The notes under the pieces are model-generated. The model did not search any database, was not told the origin of the DNA, and was given only the letters and a program-made list of their open reading frames with translations. Positions 1 through 6,483 of a stretch of DNA of 64,000 nucleotides are shown piece by piece. Position 1 is the stretch's first letter. Every line of letters starts with the position of its first letter. This DNA comes from Ferruginibacter sp. (GTDB lineage: Bacteria > Bacteroidota > Bacteroidia > Chitinophagales > Chitinophagaceae), in the NCBI RefSeq assembly GCF_028288465.1, contig NZ_JAQBNR010000033.1:1-64000 (forward strand), given 5' to 3'. The position numbers and the translations under genes were made by a program.

Positions 1-4
1 TTTT

Positions 5-322
5 TCATACTCCCACAGTATCGTATACCACCACTTTACTCCACAGATGCTTGCAGGTTGCAACAAAGTTTAAATGGATGGGATCTGTCTGGTAACTATC
101 CTGGTCTTCTCTGTTTTTAAAAAGCAATAACCACGATATACTGTAGCTGGTATCAATCACATCACGGCTGGTGGCGGCCGGCACACCAATGTGAAAAGAC
201 TGTATGGTGGAAGCTACTGATAATTTATTCAATCCTTCAATCAATCCGTCGCGGTCTTGTTGATTTTCGGGATGATTCAGCCAAAAATAAACATGGTGAA
301 TAAAAACATTTTTTTCAAACAT
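5..322 (-). CDS. Dabb (stress-responsive A/B barrel) family protein
   Basis: A complete 105-residue ORF, typical length for a single ferredoxin-like Dabb domain. The N-terminal strand IHHVYFWLN and the C-terminal region around HLNFVATCKHLWSKVVVYD match the family pattern, in which a central Asp-x-x-x-Tyr segment (here EDQDSYQTDPIHLNFV) precedes the last helix. There is no signal peptide, so it is probably cytoplasmic. Dabb proteins form small dimeric barrels whose substrates are rarely known, so I assign no reaction. The second Dabb gene downstream is a paralogue with a signal peptide; the MITE-like element lies between them. Confidence 0.8.
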   Translation of the reverse strand: MFEKNVFIHHVYFWLNHPENQQDRDGLIEGLNKLSVASTIQSFHIGVPAATSRDVIDTSYSISWLLLFKNREDQDSYQTDPIHLNFVATCKHLWSKVVVYDTVGV

Positions 323-349
323 GGAGCGGTATTTTTAAGAGAATTATTA

Positions 350-482
350 AATGTAAAATCAATGTCGTTTACTTAAATAAATTTAGCCCTGGGGAAAAGG
401 TGGTCGACCTTATTAAACAACTGATAACTATAAAAAGGTCGACCACCTTCATTCGCTAAGTAAACGACATTGAATGTAAAAT
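350..482. mobile_element. MITE-like 113-bp element with 16-bp perfect TIRs and 10-bp direct repeats
   Basis: The element runs from 360 to 472. Its ends are exact inverted repeats, CAATGTCGTTTACTTA at the left and its reverse complement at the right. It is flanked immediately by identical 10-bp direct repeats, AATGTAAAAT at 350-359 and 473-482, as expected for a target-site duplication. Inside is a second exact inverted repeat of 15 bp (AAGGTGGTCGACCTT at 397-411 and its complement at 435-449), so the strand can fold into a two-tier hairpin. There is no room for a transposase. A duplication of about 10 bp is known for some IS4-type transposases, so a relative of that kind elsewhere in the genome may mobilise it; that link is inference. 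Confidence 0.75.
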
Positions 483-539
483 AATGAAAAATACATTGGC
501 AAATTGTTATTGGCCGGGTTAGTTTAGCGATGGAGTACC

Positions 540-920
540 TTATTTTTTTGCCCAGTAATCCAGCACGACTGCTTTATCCAGGTAAGGTTTTAAAATGGTT
601 ACAAAGGCCAGGTGGGCCGGGTGCACCAGGTAATCGTCCCTGTCTTTTTCACTGGCGAAGGTTACAAAAAAACAATGGGTTAAACCTTCATTCAATTTCT
701 CAGGACTGTTGTTGGTTCCCCACTCTACATCTTTGATCAGGCTGATCTTTCCTTTTAAAGCCATAAAAGCATCTTCAACAGACTTAATGCCTTCAGCAGA
801 TGCATCGTCTTTAAATTTAAACATTACCACATGACGCAGCAGTTTGGCAGGTGTTTTTTGTGCAGAAACTACAGCAATGGCGAGGCAGCTGAAGATGGCT
901 AGTGCAATCATTTTTTTCAT
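540..920 (-). CDS. Secreted Dabb family protein
   Basis: The open frame extends further upstream, but I choose the Met whose product begins MKKMIALAIFSCLAIAVVSAQ: this is a textbook signal peptide with a cleavage site after VSA, and the upstream residues are low-complexity. The mature part (about 105 residues) is one Dabb domain, with LLRHVVMFKFKDDAS at its start, EKDRDDYLVHPAHLAFV in the middle and a final VVLDYWAKK. It is likely periplasmic. The substrate is unknown. It resembles the cytoplasmic Dabb gene at the window start in fold and motif order. Confidence 0.8.
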   Translation of the reverse strand: MKKMIALAIFSCLAIAVVSAQKTPAKLLRHVVMFKFKDDASAEGIKSVEDAFMALKGKISLIKDVEWGTNNSPEKLNEGLTHCFFVTFASEKDRDDYLVHPAHLAFVTILKPYLDKAVVLDYWAKK

Positions 921-1071
921 ACTTAAATTTTTCTTTAAAATTAAGTTAAATAGAAATGCAGCAATCATTTTAAGTAATGAACGTAACAGGTAAAAAAATA
1001 TCAATTGAAATAAGTAGAGAAGGCGTGGATTAAAATAACCTTCCAGCTGAAATTTGTTCTTTTGTTGTTAC

Positions 1072-1096
1072 AAAAAGGCCAGGCAAAATACCTGGC
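1072..1096 (-). terminator. Intrinsic terminator of the rhodanese gene
   Basis: On the minus strand GCCAGG-(7-nt loop)-CCTGGC is followed by CTTTTTG. It lies about 60 bp beyond the rhodanese stop codon. Confidence 0.7.
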
Positions 1097-1155
1097 TTAA
1101 AAAAAGCTATGTTCAGTAAAAAGAGCTTTGTCAAATTAAGCGACCAACATTGCGG

Positions 1156-1470
1156 TTACAATTTATTTTGTAAGCTGCTCCATCCACCACCATTGAATAC
1201 TGCCGTGTAACCCTTTGACGTCAGCAGCGCCTTTGCTGACGAACTGCGCATCCCTGAAGCGCAACAGGTGATGATGGTTGCGTTTTTATCTTTTAACTTG
1301 TTAAGATTATTATTAAGCTGGTCGAGCGGAATATTCAGCGATCCCCTGATATGACCGCCCGCATACTCACCTTTACTGCGCACATCAATTATGATGGCTC
1401 CCTGCTTTACCAATTGAGCGTAATCCGTTGCGGGCCCTATTCCAAATAATTTTTTAATTGCACTGATCAT
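1156..1470 (-). CDS. Single-domain rhodanese-like sulfurtransferase
   Basis: The product has 104 residues, the size of single-domain rhodaneses (GlpE/PspE type). Visible landmarks are IIIDVRSKGEYAGGHIRGSLNIPL (about residues 27-49), the usual Asp-Val-Arg plus Gly-His-Ile-x-Gly-Ala/Ser pattern, and a Cys-containing active-site loop CASGMRS starting at residue 70, preceded by another Cys. The loop Cys would carry the persulfide. There is no signal peptide, so it is cytoplasmic. It is monocistronic with its own downstream terminator. The sulfur donor and acceptor cannot be told from sequence. Confidence 0.88.
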   Translation of the reverse strand: MISAIKKLFGIGPATDYAQLVKQGAIIIDVRSKGEYAGGHIRGSLNIPLDQLNNNLNKLKDKNATIITCCASGMRSSSAKALLTSKGYTAVFNGGGWSSLQNKL

Positions 1471-1639
1471 TTGTATATTTTTTTAGCTGTTTAATTTTCA
1501 ATCACCTTAATAACAATGGTTTTGAAAAACGAAATTACCTGCTGTTAAAAATCCGGATGGTTACAAATGTTACAAAGCAAAGAAATGAATTGACCCAATA
1601 TATGTTTGATAGGGGTGTTTTGAGTAAAAGAAATTATCA

Positions 1640-2497
1640 TCAGAGGTGATTGAGAAAAAATACATCCCCAGCCGTGTACATACTCAATTGCAGCGATTTC
1701 ATTTTAACAAGTCCTGCGGGCGTAATTTGAAGTCCCCGCGGATTTCGCATCAACACTACCTGGCTCTCGCCTGTAACCGTTATTTTATTGCCCTCTGCTA
1801 TGATAGCCGTGGCTTCATCAATGCCAATGCAGGCATAGGAGGGGAAGCTTGCAATAGCCGACAGCAAGCGGTTATAGCGGCTCCTGACAATAAAATGCTG
1901 ATCAATTACGGCTTTATTTAAAAGCCCCAAACCTTTTGCAATATGGATATTATTTGTATGAATTTTTTTAAACGTAGCATTGTAATTGGTATCAGTCAAT
2001 TCTTTTCCGGTGATCATCTTTTCGCTCATTACAGCAGCGCCGGCACTGGTACCCGCAATGGTACTGCCATTGGCGAATGCCACATGAATGGCTTCGTATA
2101 CGGGAGTGTTTAAAACGATCGCCATAAACCGCTCCTGGTCGCCACCGGTTATAAAAATCAGCCGGGCATGCTTCACTGAATCCAGCCAGCCTTTATCATT
2201 CACTTTATCTTTTGTAAAATTTAAATTCGCAACCGGTGCGTTACATACTGGCTGAAAGTCTTCCTTAAAATAATAAAAGGAAGTATCTGGTTCGCTGCCT
2301 GACATGGGCAATACTACCACATAATCTTTAGGACCGAGAGCGGCCGTAGCTACCATTTTCTTCATTAATTGCGGCGACCGGTTTCCACCACCTATTATAA
2401 ACAATTTACCTGCAGGTAATGTTTGGGACGCCTGCGCTACCGCAGCAATCAGGCTACTTTCAAAGCCTGTCAACAGGAATAAAAAAATGTATTTCAT
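1640..2497 (-). CDS. Cyanophycinase-like S51 family peptidase, exported
   Basis: The start is set at the Met that opens a signal peptide (MKYIFLFLLTGFESS...AQA); 17 further in-frame codons upstream look non-coding. The mature protein carries the S51 landmarks: KLFIIGGGNR near the start, FITGGDQERF in the middle, the nucleophile elbow GTSAGAAVMS (catalytic Ser), and DQHFIVRSRYNRLL, matching the conserved Asp-x-His-Phe-x-x-Arg-x-Arg-x-x-Arg-Leu of cyanophycinases. Family members cleave beta-Asp-Arg dipeptides from cyanophycin or related peptides. An exported form suggests scavenging of external polymer or peptides; I see no cyanophycin synthetase in the window. Confidence 0.82.
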   Translation of the reverse strand: MKYIFLFLLTGFESSLIAAVAQASQTLPAGKLFIIGGGNRSPQLMKKMVATAALGPKDYVVVLPMSGSEPDTSFYYFKEDFQPVCNAPVANLNFTKDKVNDKGWLDSVKHARLIFITGGDQERFMAIVLNTPVYEAIHVAFANGSTIAGTSAGAAVMSEKMITGKELTDTNYNATFKKIHTNNIHIAKGLGLLNKAVIDQHFIVRSRYNRLLSAIASFPSYACIGIDEATAIIAEGNKITVTGESQVVLMRNPRGLQITPAGLVKMKSLQLSMYTAGDVFFLNHL

Positions 2498-2630
2498 AAA
2501 GTGAAAATAAAGAATTTTAAGGGAGCCGGTTTTCTCCGCCACAAGCAACTAAATTATTTTTCGATTTAAAATTTACTCAATATTTTTTTCCCGATTCACA
2601 AAAGCCGCTTTCTTTTATTAACTTGTATCC

Positions 2631-3092
2631 ATGAAAAAAATACTATTAACGGGCTTGCCATTGGCAATTTTAATTTGCGGATTCAGTTTAAAAACACTCC
2701 TTCCCAAAAAGGATACCACGCTAAATCACATTGCACTTCATGTATCTGACCTGCAAAAAAGCACTTTATTTTATGAAAACATTTTAGCGCTGGATTCCGT
2801 GCCTGAACCATTTCACGATGGTAAACATACCTGGCTTAAAGTAAGCGACAACGCCAATCTTCACTTGATAAGTGGTGCAGAAAAAGGAGTTCCCCGTGAT
2901 AAGTTTAGTCATTTGTGTCTTAGTGTTCCATCCTTAAGTGAATTCATCACAAAGCTTAACCAGGAGCATATTCCATATGAGGACTGGCTGGGTGCAAAAA
3001 TTGCTGTTACCACGCGGGTAGATGGAATTAAACAAGTGTATTTTCAGGACCCTGATGGCTATTGGATAGAAGTAAATGACGATCATAAATAA
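2631..3092 (+). CDS. VOC superfamily (glyoxalase/bleomycin-resistance fold) protein with N-terminal membrane anchor
   Basis: The product has 153 residues: an N-terminal hydrophobic stretch (about residues 4-24) that looks like an uncleaved or cleavable signal, then one VOC module pair. TLNHIALHVSDLQKSTLFYENIL is the first beta-alpha-beta-beta-beta half and FSHLCLSVPSL...VYFQDPDGYWIEV the second. The two His (INHIALHV, FSHLCL) and the Glu of YWIEV are at the usual metal-ligand places. The substrate cannot be predicted; members include glyoxalases, dioxygenases and binding proteins. It is unusual that a VOC protein is exported. Confidence 0.82.
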   Translation: MKKILLTGLPLAILICGFSLKTLLPKKDTTLNHIALHVSDLQKSTLFYENILALDSVPEPFHDGKHTWLKVSDNANLHLISGAEKGVPRDKFSHLCLSVPSLSEFITKLNQEHIPYEDWLGAKIAVTTRVDGIKQVYFQDPDGYWIEVNDDHK

Positions 3093-3209
3093 ATGTACGG
3101 ACGATTAGAATTGTCTTTTGAAGGAAGCCTTAACTGATTGGCATTTCTATTGCAATTGTTTCATCCGTTATTCAACACAAATTAATTACCTAATCTTAAA
3201 ATTATACGC

Positions 3210-3695
3210 ATGAAAAAAGTACTCATTGCATTGGATTACGAACCCTCTGCAGAAATGATTGCAGAAACAGGTTATAAAATTGCGACAGCATTGAATGCCG
3301 AAATAACATTACTGCATGTTATTGCCGAGCCTGCCTACTACTCTTCTTTGGATTATTCTCCCATTATGGGATATAGTGGATTTATGGATACAATTGATCC
3401 GGCATTAACAGACACAGTTAAAGATGACATAAAAAAAATGGCACAGGAGTTCCTTGAAAATTCAAAAAAACACCTGGGCAATGACAGTATTAAAACGATG
3501 GTAACTGAAGGAAGTTTTGCGCATAGTATTGTAGATGCATCTGAAAGTGGTATGGCTGATTTAATTGTAATGGGATCTCACAACCGACGCGGACTGGATA
3601 AGTTGCTGATGGAAAATGTAGCAGAAAAGGTAATTCATCTGAGCAAAATTCCCGTGCTTGTTATACCTATAAAAGATGGCGAGAAGAAGGAATAA
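3210..3695 (+). CDS. Universal stress protein (UspA family), degenerate ATP loop
   Basis: A single Usp domain of 161 residues: MKKVLIALDYEPSAEMIAETG at the N-terminus, the ALNAEITLLHVIAEP strand, and ADLIVMGSHNRRGLDKLLME near residue 115-135, ending in IPVLVIPIKD. The family's ATP motif Gly-x2-Gly-x9-Gly-Ser/Thr is altered here: the second Gly is Asn and the final Gly-Ser is Glu-Asn. By family knowledge this predicts weak or no ATP binding (UspA-like rather than MJ0577-like). Usp proteins act in the cytoplasm in stress resistance; the specific partner is unknown. It appears monocistronic. Confidence 0.9.
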   Translation: MKKVLIALDYEPSAEMIAETGYKIATALNAEITLLHVIAEPAYYSSLDYSPIMGYSGFMDTIDPALTDTVKDDIKKMAQEFLENSKKHLGNDSIKTMVTEGSFAHSIVDASESGMADLIVMGSHNRRGLDKLLMENVAEKVIHLSKIPVLVIPIKDGEKKE

Positions 3696-3776
3696 TGAAA
3701 ATAAATAAGGTTAATAAAAGGTATTACAAAGTGTAAGTGGTCACATTCACTTTAACACTAACTAAATACTTCCGGG

Positions 3777-3872
3777 ATGAATAATCTTTTTAAAGCCCTT
3801 ATTGCAGGCTATGGTGCAAAAAAATTAGGCGGGGGCTGCGTAAGTACAGTTATCATTTTTATGGTTATCTGA
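3777..3872 (+). CDS. Small hydrophobic peptide, possibly truncated by an in-frame TGA
   Basis: A 31-codon ORF starting MNNLFKALIAGYGAKKLGGG and continuing into a hydrophobic segment CVSTVIIFMVI. A basic Gly-rich part followed by one membrane helix looks like a real small membrane protein. Translation stops at TGA, but the same frame continues WALGYCR and then TAG (ends at 3896), which would complete a transmembrane helix. So either the gene is slightly truncated, or a sense codon has mutated, or the TGA is a sequencing error. I do not recognise a named family. It lies about 80 bp after the Usp gene. Confidence 0.45.
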   Translation: MNNLFKALIAGYGAKKLGGGCVSTVIIFMVI

Positions 3873-4007
3873 TGGGCACTAGGATACTGCAGATAGAAAT
3901 CACAGCTACTCATCACAACGGTTACACTCGAATGCTTTTGGAGCATACGCTGCCAGACAAATAATAAGAAGTGACCATGTGCTGCACAGCACTACCTGTT
4001 TCTGTAA

Positions 4008-4223
4008 TTAATTGTTGTTGGCTTTCTTCATTTCAATCTGATGGGCATCAAGCGTGGATGTATTACCAAAATTTGTCTTCACATTTTTTATATCGTCTTC
4101 CGTAATAGTATCGTTGATATCAGAAATATGCTTGCTAATCTTCCGTTTGGTTACTACATCAGAAAATATTTCCTGCCTGTAATATTCAGCTGTAAAAAGT
4201 TCGTATTTGTCTTTTGGTAGCAT
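4008..4223 (-). CDS. Small hypothetical protein, charged
   Basis: A 71-residue ORF rich in Lys, Asp, Glu and Asn (MLPKDKYELFTAEYYRQEIF...). It has no signal peptide, no membrane segment and no motif I recognise. Composition is protein-like, with helical heptad-like spacing, and no competing ORF lies on the other strand. It stands alone between the Usp gene and the two-component pair. No ribosome-binding site is visible, which is normal for this phylum and gives no help. It may be a small regulatory protein or spurious. Confidence 0.4.
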   Translation of the reverse strand: MLPKDKYELFTAEYYRQEIFSDVVTKRKISKHISDINDTITEDDIKNVKTNFGNTSTLDAHQIEMKKANNN

Positions 4224-4657
4224 GGCAATTTTTTTACAAAGCTAAACACAACAACCCGTCCAACAATCTACCTGTTACCAACATTCAAAATTGGTAACAT
4301 TAAATTAATATTGAGTTTTAATTTTAAAAATGTACATTAAGATTTCAGTGTGTGATTATTGAATTTAAACGCTGCAATACAATACTGGCCTGCATTTCTG
4401 TGATTTTACAAAAAATGACCCGGTTGCATTTAAAAGATGGTGTAAAAAGGAGAGAAATAAAAAAAAATAATCGGGTTACGGCGATTACCCGGTCAAGTTT
4501 GTCAAATGATCCAAAAAACGCAACGATCATTACAATTTGGGGTGATAATCGCCCAAAATGATGATTTTTTTAGCATTTTGGTATCTGAAAATGCCTGCTT
4601 CGTCGCAATATTTGCCGGATGGTCTTTTATGTTGTAATGTATTGCTAATTTGCCTGT
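4224..4657. other. 434-bp intergenic region with palindromes, upstream of the kinase gene
   Basis: No convincing gene; the short ORFs here overlap on both strands and look random. Three inverted repeats cluster just before the histidine kinase: CGGGTTACGGCGATTACCCG (4474-4493), a looser one around GATCCAAAAAACGCAACGATC (4507-4527), and AATTTGGG-N10-CCCAAAAT (4533-4558). They may be operators, for example for the LytTR regulator encoded downstream; this is inference. Confidence 0.4.
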
Positions 4658-5707
4658 ATGAAAAAGCCCTGGTACGCAAAAAAATGGATTACCCTTCTGT
4701 TGCATACAACAGCATGGGTACTGTTGTTTTCTTTACCATATTTGTTAAGGCCTCAAAATCCCAATGAACCTGTGCGCCCGAAATCGCCCAACGAGACGAT
4801 CAACAACATCATTTGGCTTACGGGTGATGTGTTGCTGATAGGCTTTTTTTACCTGAACGCCCTTTTGATAATACCCCGCTTATTCTACAAAAAAAAATAC
4901 ACGCTGTATACCCTCGCAATTTTTGGAAGCTTTACAATGTATGTGATGCTGCTGTGGTTATTAAAGGTTTTTTTCACACCTGCAGATAAGACTTTCGAAT
5001 TTAGAAAACACGTCTTCTTTTCTACATTCATTTTCCTGTTTATATTGGCCTGCAGTATTGCCTACAAAACTATCAGGGATAGAATAATTGCGGATAACCT
5101 GGCGAAGGAAAAAGAGAACGAATATTTAAAAACAGAGTTATCGCTTTTACGCTCGCAGGTAAGCCCCCATTTTATGTTTAATGTGCTGAACAACATGGTG
5201 GCACTTGCACGCAAACAATCTGATCTCCTGGAGCCGTCCCTTATTAAATTATCTTCTTTAATGAGGTACATGTTGTATGAAACAGATGAAGAAAAAGTAT
5301 CGCTGGAAAAAGAAACAGAATACCTGCAAAGTTATATTGACCTGCAACGGCAACGCTTTAGCAAGAAGGTTATCATCAATGTAAATATGCAGACAACGGA
5401 TAAATTATATGATATTGAACCAATGCTGCTGATACCCTTTGTTGAGAACGCTTTTAAACACGGCACGGGTATGATTGAACAGGCACAGATAGATATTGAC
5501 CTTAAGGCGGAAAATAACACACTACAGTTTATAGTAGCCAATAAATACGATCCTACATCGGTGGAAGTAAAGGATAAGGCCAGTGGTATTGGTTTAACAA
5601 ATGTTCAAAGAAGACTGGACTTATTATATCCCAATCATCATACCTTGCAAATTGTAAAAGAGAATGGGAAATTTATTGTTTCATTACAAATAAATCTTGC
5701 TGTATGA
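4658..5707 (+). CDS. LytS-type sensor histidine kinase (His_kinase family)
   Basis: The 349-residue product has four predicted membrane helices (about residues 11-30, 51-72, 82-105, 119-138), a short coiled segment (140-168), and a His_kinase domain with the phospho-acceptor motif QVSPHFMFNVLNN (His171). The N-box PMLLIPFVENAFKHG (about 255-269) and the G-box SGIGLTNVQRRL (309-320) complete the ATP site. No extracellular sensor domain is present, so the signal is probably sensed within or near the membrane. The stop codon overlaps the ATG of the response regulator (ATGA), so the two are translationally coupled. Target genes are unknown. Confidence 0.93.
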   Translation: MKKPWYAKKWITLLLHTTAWVLLFSLPYLLRPQNPNEPVRPKSPNETINNIIWLTGDVLLIGFFYLNALLIIPRLFYKKKYTLYTLAIFGSFTMYVMLLWLLKVFFTPADKTFEFRKHVFFSTFIFLFILACSIAYKTIRDRIIADNLAKEKENEYLKTELSLLRSQVSPHFMFNVLNNMVALARKQSDLLEPSLIKLSSLMRYMLYETDEEKVSLEKETEYLQSYIDLQRQRFSKKVIINVNMQTTDKLYDIEPMLLIPFVENAFKHGTGMIEQAQIDIDLKAENNTLQFIVANKYDPTSVEVKDKASGIGLTNVQRRLDLLYPNHHTLQIVKENGKFIVSLQINLAV

Positions 5708-6405
5708 TTCGTTGCATTGCCATAGATGATGAGCCATTAGCACTGGAATTACTTACTGATAATATCAGCAAAGTGCCTTACCTGCAACTGGTAGCGGCCT
5801 GCGATAATGCGATGGAAGCAATGTCCATCATGGAGCAGCAAACAGTTGACCTTATTTTTTTAGATATTCAGATGCCGGGGCTTACCGGACTTCAGTTTAT
5901 ACAAAGCATGACGGTAAAGCCTATGATTATTTTAATTACAGCTTACGAAAAATTTGCGCTGCAGGGCTTTGAGCTGAATGTAACAGATTATCTGGTAAAG
6001 CCTGTTTCGCTGGACCGTTTTGTAAACGCCTGCAATAAAGCGAGGGAACTATTTTATTTAAGAGCGCAACCCAAAGTTGCTTCCGGGGCAGGGTATTTCT
6101 TTGTAAATGTCGACTACAGTTTGGTGAAAGTAGTTACTGCTGATATTATATATATTGAAGGTTTAAAAGACTATATAAAAATTCACCTTAAAAGTACGCA
6201 GCGGCCCCTCGTTACAAGAATGCCGATGAAAACAATTGAAGAGCAGTTATCTCCTGAATCTTTTATTCGCATTCATAAATCGTACATCGTTTCTATTGCA
6301 TTTATTACTTCCGTTCGGAAATCAAGCGTTTTTATTGACTCCCTGGAATTGCCGGTGAGTGATAATTACCGTGACGGAATAGCGGCACTCACGGGGAAAT
6401 TATAA
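5704..6405 (+). CDS. LytTR-family response regulator
   Basis: The N-terminal receiver domain (about 1-120) has the acidic pair in IAIDDEP, the phospho-acceptor Asp54 in LIFLDIQMPG, the conserved Thr/Ser-Ala (ITAYEK) and Lys (YLVKPVSLDRF). The C-terminal LytTR DNA-binding domain (about 130-233) shows VTADIIYIEGLKDYIKIHL and ESFIRIHKSYIVSI...ELPVSDNYRD, the standard LytTR signature. It overlaps the kinase gene by 4 bp and should be phosphorylated by it. LytTR proteins bind direct-repeat sites upstream of targets; the palindrome-rich region before the kinase is a candidate autoregulatory site. Confidence 0.95.
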   Translation: MIRCIAIDDEPLALELLTDNISKVPYLQLVAACDNAMEAMSIMEQQTVDLIFLDIQMPGLTGLQFIQSMTVKPMIILITAYEKFALQGFELNVTDYLVKPVSLDRFVNACNKARELFYLRAQPKVASGAGYFFVNVDYSLVKVVTADIIYIEGLKDYIKIHLKSTQRPLVTRMPMKTIEEQLSPESFIRIHKSYIVSIAFITSVRKSSVFIDSLELPVSDNYRDGIAALTGKL

Positions 6406-6424
6406 ATTTCTTTTAAAAAATTAA

Positions 6425-6458
6425 AAAGGCGACATTTTACAAATTCAATGTCGCTTTT
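6425..6458. terminator. Bidirectional intrinsic terminator
   Basis: GCGACATT and AATGTCGC form an 8-bp stem extended by A/T pairs, with T-runs on both strands. It sits between the convergent regulator gene and the beta-helix gene and can serve both. Confidence 0.75.
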
Positions 6459-6483
6459 AATTTCTAAGTTAGCTGATACTACA

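Noticed and set aside
4345..4767. Several short ORFs upstream of the histidine kinase
   Set aside because: They overlap in different frames and strands and coincide with palindromes and AT-rich sequence.
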